This document shows positions 43,501-58,500 of a stretch of DNA of 64,000 nt, one piece after another. The notes below the pieces were generated by a model. It worked only from the letters and a program-made list of their open reading frames with translations, was not told the DNA's origin and did no database searches. The stretch comes from Epiperipatus broadwayi (taxonomy: Eukaryota > Onychophora > Udeonychophora > Euonychophora > Peripatidae): contig JAQFVV010012394.1 of assembly GCA_028023455.1 (NCBI GenBank), positions 23,950,900-24,014,899 of the forward strand, read 5' to 3'. The first letter of the stretch is position 1; every line of letters begins with the position of its first letter. The position numbers were made by a program, and so were the translations under genes.

Positions 43501-46500
43501 TCTCCACTTTACTGCCATTTAGTGTAAGCTAGAATAACCAGTAATTATTAATTGTATATAAAATTCCTATTCTTTGTATTTGAACTCCCACCCTCAAACT
43601 GGTTTCTGGATTTTGTCTTTATCAACGAGACCTGGGATCAAAGTAGGAGAATGCATGCACATTTACTTTTAATGCCATTTCTTGTCAAGCTGAAAATTTC
43701 AATACAAATTAGCTTAAGGTTTTGAACCCATGTCAATTTATCAACTCAGATCTCAATGATAAGAGGGAAAAAACAGAAACTGATCTGAAAGATGAGAATT
43801 CCAATACTAAGAATAGAGATTTTTTATTTGTCTGATAATCACTGATTACACAATTTCACACTAGGTGAGCAGAGGCAAAGAACTTCTTTAAACTTTGGGT
43901 TATATGCAGCAGAAGCTAAAAGATATTGTTAACTTAAAGTAAATACTATGTAATTAAGTCCAAAAGAAGAGATTCTTCGTCATTTAAAATATTAGCAGAA
44001 TTAAAAGATTTTTGGAGAAAAACAAAATTCATTCTTCAATTCTGACTTTAGCAGAGACAAAAAAGGATCAGTGCTACTTATCCTAATTGGTGCAGTCCAT
44101 TACATTAGATTAATTCCTGAATAGTGAGCTTTTTTTAATTTTTATTCTCTAAGAATAGCTAGATATCTGTTTAGTAGCTTGTAATTGGATAGCTAATTGG
44201 ATTCTTTATGCATCGGCTATCTGAAAAAAAAAACTAAGCTTGCTTTGAACCTGGAAGAATTTTTAAGATTTACATTGATATAAACTGCACATAGTGGTCA
44301 TTGCAGGGGTATAGGCTAAACTCTATAATAAGACCCTTCAGGGGAAAAAATGACCAATTCTGCTTGTCACATTTTCTGATTTCATTGTTATCAGGCACGC
44401 TAGAAATATTTATTAGTGCAGCATTATTTAAATACCCCATTATGCTCAATTCAATATTAAAGCTTTGAACATTCAAATTAGCAGTATATTTAGTAAACCT
44501 TTATTTAATACAACCATAAGTATAATACAAAGATGAACTTTATATCTGCATGATATATTTTGGGTACCACTCTCATCAGGTGTCCTAGAAACAATCATCA
44601 ACACAGCAACATTATTCTTATTTACTTATAACTAAAAATTATTTGCTACTGATCATTTAAATTAGTAGCATATTTAATACAACCATAAGTATAATACAAA
44701 GATGAACTTTATATAGATTTGCATTGTACACTAATATTAAAACCATTATAATTAAGAATTTTTAGTTATAAGTAAATAAGAATAATGTTGCTGTGTTGAT
44801 GATTGTTTCTAGGACACCTGATGAGAGTGGTACCCAAAATATATCATGCAGAGATTAATCTATTTTTTCATCAATACGTATCAAAATTTAAAAATTTTTA
44901 TATTGTTTTAATTAATTACATATTTACAGTGTAGTAAATTATGTATACACATACATACATATAAATCCATTAATGAAATATTGATTTATATATGAAAAAA
45001 AATATGACGGATGGGTGATGTTATTTGCAAGTTCATTTAAATGATTTTTTAGGAATTTTACTTGTTAGTAATGTATTTCGATTTTTTATTCTATGAATGG
45101 TTTATATTAGTAATAATATATGTTTAATGTGAGTGTAAAATTATTTACATTCTCATTAAAATCATTAGACATATGCATATGTATATGTTAATTAAATATT
45201 TTTCATGGACTTATTGATAATAAAATATTTAAATATTTGGGAATTCCATGTTATAATCTAGTTTAAATTTCCATCTAATTTGTAATTAAGACTGCAGCCA
45301 ATTAAAAACCGGTTGTAAAAAGCTGAATACATGTCTACTAGTAAATAATAATACATTGTCTGAGCTATTGTAAGCCAAAAGATGGGACTATGGGCCTGCT
45401 TTTAGTTTAATACTCTGCTGTTTATAAGAATTTAGATGCAGACAAATAAATTATATATATGTAAATTATAATAAAGTTTCCTAAACTCTTATCAGAAATC
45501 AAATCTTTCCCATAGTAAGTTTTATCTAGGTTAAATATATTCATTATACTTTTATTTCAATATTTTTCTAATTAAGTATTTTTCATATGATTTATTGATA
45601 ATGAAATATTTAAATACATGGGAATTTTGTTATAATCCAATTCAAATTTTCAGCCAAGATATAAGCCAAGACAACAGCCAATTGAAAAGCAGTTGTGCAA
45701 AGTTAAGAATCTTAATGTAGTAGAAAATAATAATAAATTGTCTGAGCTATTTAAGTTGTCTAATGGCTTAAAGTAGCTAAGACAATGTAACACCTTTATT
45801 GTCTTACTTACATATTAGCCAGAAATTTAAATTAGATTATAACACAGGATTCCAATTTATTTAAATGCTTTATTACATATATGTACATGCACACGAAATT
45901 TAAATAGAAGTAACCAAAACTTTCAAGACTTATAAATAAGCTAACACTTAACATTGATTAATGCAAAGAATAGCATAATACACTTATTCGTTCTGCTTTT
46001 CAATACTATCAATAAATAACTGCTTATAACCATCAGAGGTCAGTGGTATTGTGTTATTCTTTACATATAATCACAGCTCTTAAGAGATTTTGGTTATTTG
46101 CATTAATATTCCTACATATTTACACTATATATAAATATAAAATTTTGTTTACGATATGCAGATCAGAAGCAGTTATTACTGAAGAAAGTTTACTTGAATT
46201 AAGTTACGAGGAGTATGATGCAGGAGGTTATTCACCCAAAAGATTGCCGTTTAATGACGTTGAACTAGGAACATTAATAACTGATCCTGAAGAAGATCAG
46301 AAGAGACTTTATTTTGCTAGACAACAAGTAATGGGTACAGGATGTGCTGAAGTAAGTTTGTGTTTTGCAAAAACTTGGTCTAGGAACATAAAAATATTTA
46401 TGACAGCCTTTATTGGTAGTGATTAATAAATCAGTCATTGTATTTCATGGAAAATATTTATCTTTATCATTATCATGTTATCATCCAATGAGGCAGGTTC

Positions 46501-49500
46501 GCATCCCAAACCTTATTAATCATTATTCTAATCTTCTGGTGCTCATCCTATTTTTCCCCTTTCTTTCCTATTTTTTTTTCTCAGCCTCCAAAAATTATTC
46601 CAATATATTATTCAAAAGTTGCCTCTCTCATTAAATAATTTTTTTTTTTTTAATATGGCATAACCAATGTTACAAATTCACTTTTTTCATATATAGTCTA
46701 CCAGCTTTATTGTTCTACATTATACATATATGTAATATATTAACGTTAGGTCATTTTTTCCAACTTAAATTTTTTTATTTTTCTCCGATTGAAAGTCTAC
46801 AATCATCCTCCTGAGTCATAATTTACATTACAATATAAATATTAACCTACTCTCAGGTTGTAATTTAATATATGGTCTGTCAACTTTATTGACATAAAAA
46901 TAGTTAGTTAGCAGAAGAAAAAGTAATGGATAAAAAATAAAATGTCTGCATTTATTTTTGAACTCATGGCTACATTAATATATTATATAGAAAATAAAAT
47001 ATTTTCCAATAAAAATAATTTATTTATCAAAACAGTGTTAATTATTTAACAAACAAATTGCACTGATGATAAGTTAAATGTATACAGAAATGCAAATTCA
47101 TAATAAATATCTGTATTTTTTTTTTTTTGAATTTATGATATCCACCTTTATTTTTGAAATTACAGTGAATATATATCAAACATTATTTTTATTTCATATG
47201 CATTTTGTATATGAATTAACTTTTGATTTCTTTTATTTAACACTTTTTTTGCAAAATATTTGTTTTTTTATTTTATTTATTGTACTTTTATAAACAGTAA
47301 ATTCAAGAATAAATGAGGATATTTCTTATGGATTTTCATTTCTGCATATTTTATTTGTCAGTGATGTATTTTTTGTTGTTATTAAATAAATTATTTTTTT
47401 GATTTTATTAAATATAATTTCTATCTGTAAATTCAATGAAAAATGCAGACATTTTATTTTTGATTATTTGTTTTTTTTTTTCTTTACTTACTGGTACTAT
47501 GTAGTTTTGTCAAATGGATTGATGGTTTGCTAGTAATCTTTCTCAAATCTTTTGCCTCAAAACTTTCAGGAATACAATTTGAATTTCATTACTTTCTTGA
47601 ATTTTGCCTTACTTTATTACAATTATAGTTTTATAACATCATTCATTATTATTGTATAATTCATTTCATTCTTAATTACTTCTTTGGGGTTTTTTTTTTT
47701 CATTTTTGACATAGGCTTGTTTGTATCATTCACATTATTTATACATTAACGTCACCATAATTATTTGTTGAAGAAAAAAGTATGACTAGTATGATTTTTT
47801 TCTCTTGAATTATTACTATTGATATTTTTTACAAGTTTATGAAGTATTTTTATATATAATTTAATTTTTAAATATGTTTTATTATTTTTTATTCTGTATA
47901 TATATATATATATATATATGTATAAATACTTTTTATTATTTTATGTTTTTGAAATTATATTTGTTTAATAATTTTTATACTTCACTAATAATAATATATT
48001 TCCCAAATCTTTGTTCATATTTGATTTAAATTACGTAGTGCCTTCTGCGTCTTTTTCTTTCTTTATTATTGTTTAACATTTTTATATCTTGATCTTCAAA
48101 GTTATATTATCTGTTTTCTATATATGTGTAAATGTGGGAGACTTTTTTTTATTTTTTATTCTATGATGTTTTAATCTTATTTTAATTTTTTTTTTTTTTT
48201 TGGGGTTACATTTATTTGTAAGTGCATTTCATTTCATAAACTCCATTCACTTAATTTTTAATGGTTTTATTATTTTTGATATATTTATTTTCTTAGTAAA
48301 ATGCTTTCCAATAGAAAAATTCAATAGGCACTAAATGATCATTGCAGATATAAAATTTTACCAATGGATCTTCCACAGAATATTGTTGTTATTTTTCACT
48401 TTCTTATCTACTATCTTCATCAGTGACTTTTCTTAAGCAGAATACAGGAACTTCACAAAAGAATTTCATAAGCTTATGAAAACTTCGGAAATCTTTTTCA
48501 AAGCCTGGATTCTTACTCCTAATCTTATAATACAGTATACCCAACTTTTTATCTAGATAACAAGAAACATTTTTAAAACTGAATATAACCTTCTATAACA
48601 GTAGATTGAAATACTATCCTAATCAGTAATATTGAGGAATAATTTTGAAGCGTAGTTCAATTTATTTTCCTCATCTATCTAAAATATTTTAAGAACAAGT
48701 TCCTTGGGAAAGCTAATGGCATTACTTAGAATACTCTAAGTATAGTTTTATTAGCATTAACAAATTCCAGACATCAGCAAAGTACTGCCAACCCACCATA
48801 TCTGGCCTGTGAGATGGTTTTAGGTTGGCTGCAATCTGTCATGCTTCTCGTAATGAAAATGTCTTGTTATAATCATCAACAATAACATTATTTTCAATTT
48901 TGTTATAATAAACAATGAAGCAAAAAGTTATTTTTTTTATTATACCAATGCAAATGCGGGAATTTTTTTTTTTAATAGAAAAATGTAAAAATCATTTTAT
49001 TTTTCCTCAAAAGATCAATAATTTATATTTTTTAAAATTAAAATAGATTAAAGCTGAATGAATAGAACATTTTATAAAAGATATAAAGAAACTTATTTTT
49101 TACGAAAAATTTTAAAAGTGCGTTTGCAGACAACAAAAAAGGTAAAATTAAACATAAAGATCTTTAAAAGTTTTAAAATTTTTTATATAATTTTACCTTG
49201 TTCAAGTCATTTAATCATGGCACCTCTAGTAATTAAACTGATTGTCGATATATTTTTTATTAATTCAAAATAAGAAATACCAGAAAAAAGTAATTAAAAA
49301 AATACTAGTAGGAAATTTGAACAATGAATTAATCATAAATTTATATTAATAAATGAATGTAAAAATTACTAATAATAGAAATAACATTATTAAACAGGCA
49401 AAACTCACCATACAGTAGTGCTACCCAGAAACTAGTCTGGGTATATTGGATGAGTAGGCACTAGATGGGGATTTTATGCACAAGCCTTCTGGCATCCATT

Positions 49501-52500
49501 TATTACTCTGGTTGGCACAGTGTGGCACTACTGTATGGAAAGTTTTGCCTGTTTAATAACAGTTATGTGGTAGCATAAGAGATGGAGATCATGTGATGTT
49601 TAGAAAATAACATTGTCAGTACTTTTGTTCCATCCTCTATTTCTGTTTTAATAAAAGGTTTTGTATATATTATTTGTGATTTTTTTTTTTTTTACATATT
49701 GTCCTTTTTTTTTATTGACCTGCGATGATTCTTAAAATTTGTTATCCAGCTCTTTGAATAAAAATTTTGCTGACCCCTGGCATATTGTATTGGTGAATAT
49801 TGTGATCCTGGAGAGTACAAGCTCACTCTAAACTTCTAAATTTGCAATTATATATTGTGAAAAAAAATTCAGTAATTTAGTGATTTCATTTTAGTATTTC
49901 ACAATCTTTTTTTAGTTTAGGAAAAAAAAATCGTTACTAATATAAGTAGTGAAAATTCCTTTCTTATGCCCTTTACACTATACAAGACTTTATCTATTGC
50001 GCTTGCAAAACAGCTCCCTCTTTTGGTTATTTAGGAGAAAAAAAATCGTTACTAATATAAGTAATGAAAACTCTTTTCTTATGCCCTTTACACAATACAA
50101 GACTTTATCTGTTCCTCTTGTAAAACAACTCCCTGTTTTGGTTGTTAAACAGTTTTCCTCAAAGCTCTTTCTAATGTTTAAAAAATTTCACTATATTATT
50201 AGTAATATAAATAATGAAAACACTTCCTTTATGCACTTTTATAATGCAGTACTTTTATTACAATTTGAAAATGTTAATATAAAAAATTATTATATTTACA
50301 ATTATGTTGCAGCCTTTATCATCAGAAGAACGTGCCTTTGAAAGGGAGGCGAGAAAAGGAATGACAGATGATGAAGCCATGTTTAGTGTCGAAGCTCCAA
50401 CTGATCAAAGATACCTGTGGTCTGACAAGTATAGACCAAGAAAGCCACGTTATTTTAACAGAGTTCATACAGTAAGTATTAGAAATAAAATTAAAGTTTA
50501 CGAAAAAAAATTTCATAATTAGAATTATGGTATTGATTTATAAATGCATGTTTATATATTTTTTGCCGCAAAAATTGTAACTGTCTTTAACAAGCTTAGA
50601 CAGGCAAATATTATTTTTAATATTGTATAGTAAAAAATGTTATTCATTATAATGAATTTAAGTTTTTATCATTAGTTTTATAAATAGAATATTTTGATCT
50701 TTGAATTGAATATATTAAAATAAGGTACAAAGGATGTTCTGTTCAGAATAATTGTTTCATTTCCTCAAAAGATGTTTATTACTGCAAAGCACATGTGTAG
50801 TGGGTGATCCCTAAGGAATATTACAGATTAAAAAAACAGTGCTATATAAATAAATGACTCATTAAATATACTTCGTAAATGTACTTTTTTTATGATGTTT
50901 TAATATTATATATATATTTCATTTTAGGGCTTTGAATGGAATAAATATAATCAAACTCACTATGACATGGATAATCCACCTCCAAAAATTGTGCAGGGAT
51001 ATAAATTTAATGTAAGGATAATTATATTTCTGTATACCATTAAATCATTTTTAAAATATATATATATATTTTTCATTTAGATATTTATCTTTATATTTTA
51101 TATATTTATATTTAGGTAGAATTTACAATATATTCAAATTAATTAATATTATAGATTTTTTTTTTTTTTGTTATATTCTGGAAAATATTTGAAACCCATT
51201 ATCAAAATTTTCAAGCATTGTCAATTCACTGTATGATGAAGGTCTTACCAAGTTCCTTCCATCATGTCCGATCTCTAGCCTATATTCTCCATATCATCCC
51301 AGCACACTTCCTTATTTCATCCACCTTACTTATGGTCTCTTTCTAGATCTTTCACAATCTTTTGGAATCCATTTTAAGATTTCAATTATCCATCTATTAT
51401 CATCTCTTCTAGAAATAAGTCCATCCCAACTCCACTTCAGTCTTTTAATTCTTTCAATGATGCCAATAACACCTGTTTGTTCTCTTACCCATGTATTTCA
51501 TTTCGATCTCTTCTTGTTACTCCTAACATGCATTTCTCCATACTTCTTTGAGTGGTCTGAAGTCTATGTATTGCTTTTCTGTTAAGTGTCCAAGTTTCAG
51601 ATCCATAAGTAAGTACTGATAAAACATATTTATTAAAAACTTTCCTTGTCAAACACATTGGCATATTTTCTTTTAATAGTAAATTATTTCTACCAAAAGC
51701 ACTGCAACCAAGTTTAATTCTACGATTAATTTCATCCATTGTGTTTCCATCTGTAGTAATATTCTGACCAAGGTATTTCTTCTAACTCATCATTATCAAC
51801 CTTTATTTTCATCTTTTGAGAAAATCCATTGAACATTATTTTAGTCTTTTTAACATTTACCTTTAGTCCTACTTTCATCTTATAATTCTTTCAACATTTC
51901 CTGAAGCTCTAAAACATTATATGTAAAAACAACTACATCATTGACAAAAATCTCCATTTACTTTTATTCCTTTAACTTCCCATTGTAATCCACAAAATAC
52001 TTCTTGCACTACTGCTGTAAAAAGTTTTGCAGATATGGAGTTATCCTGTCATATATCTTTCTAATGCACTAATCACTGAAGAAATGCTTATAGAGTCAAA
52101 TGTATTTTCATAATCTACAAATCCAAAGCATAATGGCAATTCATATTCATTAGCCCTTTCTATAACTTCTTTCAATACTTGGATATAAACCATTGTACTA
52201 AAATCACTCTAAAATCCAGCTTGTTCTTTTGGTTGGTTGAAATCCAAAATTCGCTGTAGATGAGTTGTAATTATCTTGGTAAAAGTTTTTTTTAGACATT
52301 CATATACTTTAAAAAAGATCAACAATTAAATATATGTACCAATAGACCTCCAGTGAGTTTTTCCAGATAAATTTATTCATTTGCCTTTTCATAGTAAGCA
52401 AATAGTGTTTTTACTCATACAATCTCCATTCCATTCTTTTTATTTGGATAAAATAAATCTTATTTCATTAGAAGTCTTAATCCCAATACTCATTGTGAGA

Positions 52501-55500
52501 TTTTTATTGCCAAAGATAAATCCTCTTTGAATTTTGGGATTACTTCTCATCATAATAGTCTTAACACACACTAAACATATCTTGAGGTCTATGAGAGAAT
52601 ACTACATGATAATTGGGTTTCTATGGAAATTAAGTCAAACATGATTTTTGATAATTGCATGATTTTATGAATGTCAAAATTTTTTGTGACTATGTTCAGG
52701 TTTTATGGAATTAAAACTATATATGATTATATTTTGATTATTTTCCTTTTTAATCTAATTTTTGGTGAAAAACATGGGTTACCTGTCTTCCCTTTATTTA
52801 TTTAATATATTTCTAGATTGATTACAGATTTAGCAAATCAAACTTAGGTTGATTGTATTATCATATGTTGAGAAAGAATTCATTATTACTTAAGATAATT
52901 TGATTAGAATTTGTTGCATTGTGGATAGCTTATGCATCCTTTGAAAAACATGTGCAAGATTTTATGGTACATGTAAGTTTTTTTTTATAGCCATATTTTG
53001 CAGTTATGTATTTTTTTTAAATACTTTTTGAAAATTTTGCATATGACAACAGCTCAAGATACTTTTTTAATCATTAAATTAACGAGTAAAATTACTTTAT
53101 TTTGCTATCTATTGTATTAGAATCACAGTGCAAATTATTAATTTAGTACTGAGAGGATTGTTGATTTTTCATGCCTTGGTAATATTCATTTTATAGCACT
53201 GTTGACAAAATTAATACTCTATGAAGTTTGTTTTAAAAATAAAATTATATGTTTATAATATTGTGTCAAAAGTAAGTTTTTGCAGTAAAAATAGCATATA
53301 TAAAATTTAAAATGTTCTAATTCCTATATGTGTATTGTGACCGGTCTCCCGTTCATATAGGGATTGAGAGCTTCGAAACAAACATGATATGGCGTAAAGC
53401 TTTATTTATTTTCCTATATCGATAGTTGTTCATTATCAACACAAGGGGGCGCCAGATACGATGATTTAATTTACAATTTAATTTCTCGCATCACCTTACG
53501 TCATATCAAAACGATTTCGAAGTCTAATCCCCGCCCATAAGCTCAAACTCCCATCATGGACCAATAAGGGTCACTCAGGGTCGCGATGAAATTGTTTCAA
53601 GAATATCATTCTGGCAAAAGACACCATAATAACCAATGGAGAAGAAGCTTGGTTGATTTACAGATCGGTCCAAATATTGGACCGGGTCATTGGTTATTTG
53701 CAACTAATACGAATGTTTGATTTATGCATCCTTATATAAAAAATTAGAAGCTTATAATATCATCCCCCGTTATCATACAGTCCAATAGAATTATTCATAC
53801 TAGCTTTACTGACATTTACTTATACTTATTAATAATAGGCCCTCCCAACTCTTAAACCTATCTTAACTACATAGTAAATAAACATCGTGACTTACAGCAC
53901 GATGAAATTTAAAGAAATAAACAAAAAAATAAGAAAGACAAATTTAAAAGTAAAATAATTAATCGCATGAATAAATGCTGATTATAATACTTAAAAAAAC
54001 ATATTTTAATTATAGAGAATGATTTGAGGAATGCTCGACTTGTTTAAATAAAAAAAGAATTTATTGAATATAAAAAAAAATGAAACATTAATTAATTGCT
54101 TTATTTGCACGCACATACACGCATTCTCGCACTCGCACAGAAAAGAACATATTATGCATAATAAACATGGATGATATAATATATTTCCTTCTTTTACATT
54201 TGAAATTAGGTGTGTGTTATAATTTATTTAAAGTTCATAACAGGAAAAGTCCTAAGATTTAAATATGGGGAACTATGTAGCATCTGATATTTTTTTTATT
54301 TACGAAGGTTGAGATTAAATTAATTATGAGATTGCCTTTTAAAGTCTACGTAAAGAATGAATGGGAGTGTAAAAGAAATAAAGTGTTTACCTAGGATTTT
54401 GCGTAGTCTTCTGCTGCTTCTAATTTGATGAGGGTTCGAACCTGTTGGATACTGTTTCCATAATAAATGGTTATTCATTTTATATATAAGTTCAGCGTAA
54501 TATGTTTGGACAACTTCCTTGGACTGATTGGAGTACGACGTTTGGACGGCACTGTTGTTGATCATTCATAGCTGTGGAGATGTTATGGCGGTGGAGCGTC
54601 GATCAATCACTGAGGGGTTTCTTAGCCCATCATGACGATCGACGCTCTAAATGTTAATTTCACAGTGATCATATTGGATAAACTGGATAGCAAAAAAAAA
54701 GAGAAAGTTCTGGTCGTAGCTTCCGGAGGAATTTAAAAAAAAACTATAAGCATAAGCAAAACAAAACAAAGAATGTAAAAAAAACTGTAACCGAGTTGTG
54801 AGTGTAAAGACAAAGACTAAGACTCATATTTATATGGGTTGGTTATTATCTGAGGATCCAATCTCCACCCAGAGTTCAATATTCTCTGAGTTGTCGTTGG
54901 GGTCCGTGTCCTACGTAATGTTCATTCAATCCATATGCTTGAGGCAATCTTAGGTTTATGCAATCTCACATTGCAATCTCAGTTAGAAAAAATTCATACT
55001 TATTCACCTTTTATACATACATGCGTGCGTGTTTTAAGATAACAATTTAACTTACATTAGTTTAAAAGTCGAGCATTTAATCTCAAAATCACCTCTATAA
55101 GCTTTTAACTTTCGCTATAGTTATAATTTAAAATAAACCCTTTTTTAATTACCCCCGCGGCATATACAAGTAGAAATCATTTATTGAGATTTAAAATGGC
55201 ATATTAGTGATATTTTTATATTTTATTTTTAGAGAATATTATTATAATAGATTATATGAAAGCCTTAAATTATTTAATCAGAAATATTAACATTTTATTT
55301 TATAGTGTATTTTATAAAGCATTGAAAGAAAACTACATTTATTTTTATCATAAATTGAAAGTAAATAAAATATAGAGTATTTACACTGCTTGTGTGTGTG
55401 GGTATATACATGTACTGACTTTGTCTCGGTACAGTATATCTACATATATTCATACACTTTTTTTTTTTGTAGATTTTTTATCCAGATTTGATTGATAAAA

Positions 55501-58500
55501 CTCTCACACCTGAGTATACATTGGTGAGTAAATTTTTTTATTTGGAAACAAAAATAAAATATTTGGTCAATACATACTGATAAGTCTTAAATGTATTAAA
55601 CCACAAGCAGAAAAAACAAGTACATCTTAATGTAAGAGTGTATCTAGATTTATTTATAAAATCTTACTCATGTTTATAGTTCTGAGCATTGACTAGGCGT
55701 GGATGGTTGTTGAAAAGTGAAGCAATAAAAGATTTACAAAAAATAATTTATTGTCGAAGAGTGTAAAAAATAAATCCTATGAGAAGATAATTAAGAGAAG
55801 AACTGAATAGGATTTCAAATGAATCTTTTATATTAATTAAGAATAACAATGTGCTATTCTGTGTAATATTTTCTTGATGATTTTTGTAGACTCTACTTAA
55901 AGATTTCTGTATCATTTTTTGTCTGAGGAAGTAAAAAAAAAATCTTAGTTTCTGAGCAACTGACTATGCAACTATTTTTATTTAGATATTTTGATCAGCA
56001 TAGAAGTTTTTCCAACTTTAATCTAGTTGGTCCTTAGCTTCTCTTCTCCATATCATACAGCGAAAAAAAATTTTATTCATAAATTTCATTTGTGGTAACA
56101 TTCTAAAGTACTCATTATTTAAAACTAGTATTAAATTAATTGCTTATTTTAATTGTAAAACTGGGAAAATTTAGACTATTAAGATAAATACTTCACATTT
56201 GAATTTTGTGATCATATGTACAATTTAAAATTGTGGAATATTTGTACAAGTTAAATGACTTCATCTGGAATTTGGTTATCTTCACATAGAAACAGAAAAT
56301 TTGCTGTGATTAAAAGGTGTAAAGAATTGAAAACAAGCAAAATATAATTTTAATAATAGGGATTTTTTGAATTTATAAACTTGAATTATGATTGGAGTCC
56401 ATTAATTTTATTTTTTTTTACTTCAAACATTTAAAAGAAGACTAAACAATCAGCCATCTTTATTTGACTGCTAGTAACTATTTTAAGAAATTGTCAAATA
56501 TTGAAAGTGATTGTTGCATGAATTTTTATTTTTAAAGATATCTAAAGAGTAAACTTACATTCCTAAGCAACAAACTTTGAAAAAGCTTTTATCCATAAGA
56601 ACTAAAATTTAAAGAAAATTATTAGTGACCTAATTCCACTAGAAACCACTTCTGTTGACATCATTACTGATTGTAATTCTGCTAGATCAGAATTCATTAA
56701 TAGACCTGTAAGTTGTACTTCTTCCTTTTCCTATGTATTGATTTCTACTTTAACATATCATACCATTTATAACTTTCTTAAACACTTTATCAATACTACT
56801 TATTTATATCAAAACTAACAGCTTCAACTGTCCTGCAGTCATCATCAGAGCTACAATATTCAAATATATAATGATATAATTAATACACTTATACACATAT
56901 TCATATACATAATTAAATACTCAAAATACAACAAAAATAAAATATACATTTTAATCTGACCATTATAAATAATCATTTCCCATTTTATTACTTTATACTT
57001 AAATAATTCTATCCACATTTATTTTATATCACTTTATTTTTTTAAAAATTATTATTTATTATAATTGTAAAACTTTAACATTTATTCTACTATTTAATAC
57101 ATATTATTGTCGTTTCACTTTTATTATAAATCAATTTCTAACCTTTTTTTATTTTTATTAAATATTTTATAATTATCAATTAACTTTTCGCACATTAGAA
57201 ATTACTTTTTTACATTACAAAAATTACCTACCTCTTCACAATTCTATTTATAAAATCCAAGTAATAAAATTTTCAAAATTTGTACACTTGTTTAACACCT
57301 CCCTCTATCGTCATTTTCTTCAACTTTATTCTTTTAACCTTTTTCAAATTTAAACTATTATTAATAATAATTGCTTATAAAATTATTGTCTTTACCCCAA
57401 AATCCCTATTAAGATTTGGTTTTATATTCTTAATCAATATTGCCTCTTTAATTTTCCTATCCCTTTTTTTATTTATATAATTAATCCTTTACAAATAATA
57501 GAAGGAATAGGAAAATTAAAGAAGCAATATTGATTAAGAATATAAAACCAAATCTTAATAGGGATTTTGGGGTAAAGGCAATAATTTTATAAGCAATTAA
57601 TAATAATAGTTTGAATTTGAAAAAGGTTAAAAGAATAAAGTTGAAGAAAATGATGATAGAGGGAGGTGTTAAACAGGTGTACAAATTTTGAAAATTTTGT
57701 CACTTGGATTTTTAGAAATAGGATTGTAAAAAGTTAGGTAATTTTTGTAATGTAAAAAAGTAATTTCTAATGTGGGAAAAGTTAATTGATAATTATAAAA
57801 TATTTAATAAAAATAAGAAAAGGTTAGAATTTGATTTATAATATAAGTAAAACGACAATAATATGTATTAAGTAGTAGAAGAAAAGTTTTATAATTATAA
57901 TAAATAATTATTTTTTTAAAAAATAAAATAAAGTGATATAAAATAAATGTGGATAGAATTATTTAAGAGTAAAGTAATAAAATGGGAAATGATTATTTAC
58001 AATGGTCAGGTTAAAATGTATATTTTATTTTATTTTGTGTATTTAATTATGTATATGAATATGTGTATAAGTGTATTAATTATATTGTAGCTCTGATGAT
58101 GACTGCAGGACAATCAAAATTGTTAGTTTTGATATAAATAAATAGTATTGATAAAATGTTTAAGAAAGTTGTTAGTGGTATGATAAGTTGTACTTCATTA
58201 AAAAAATTTATTTTATTTTCTTAAATAATATTGATAAATAATCTGAATTTCAATACCCAAAACTAAAACTAATACAGAATTCTCAATATCTTTTCTGGCA
58301 ATGAAATGGGGACTGAAACCATCACAAATGAAAAGTTTAATTGGTAATAATAATTATTTTAAAAATAAAACAATAGTGCTAATTAATACATGATTAAATT
58401 CCAATGACAGTTCTATAAAAGTTAATAATTTATCTATTGTGACCTATGGTAAACCACCCAATTCTTGGATAATTTTCATATATTGGGAAAAGTTAATTCA

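Noticed and set aside
46043-46426. 127-codon gene starting at 46043
   Set aside because: It is cactin exon l read through its acceptor and donor into intron on both sides.
47078-47293. Phe-rich 71-codon frame
   Set aside because: A by-product of T-rich DNA; similar frames occur wherever T runs are dense.
49949-50341. 130-codon repetitive protein
   Set aside because: It arises from the tandem intronic duplication and runs out of frame into exon m.
57280-57684. Two similar hydrophobic membrane-protein-like frames on opposite strands
   Set aside because: They are mirror images within the palindrome; the true old coding sense is the opposite strand of each arm (Penelope-like C-terminus).
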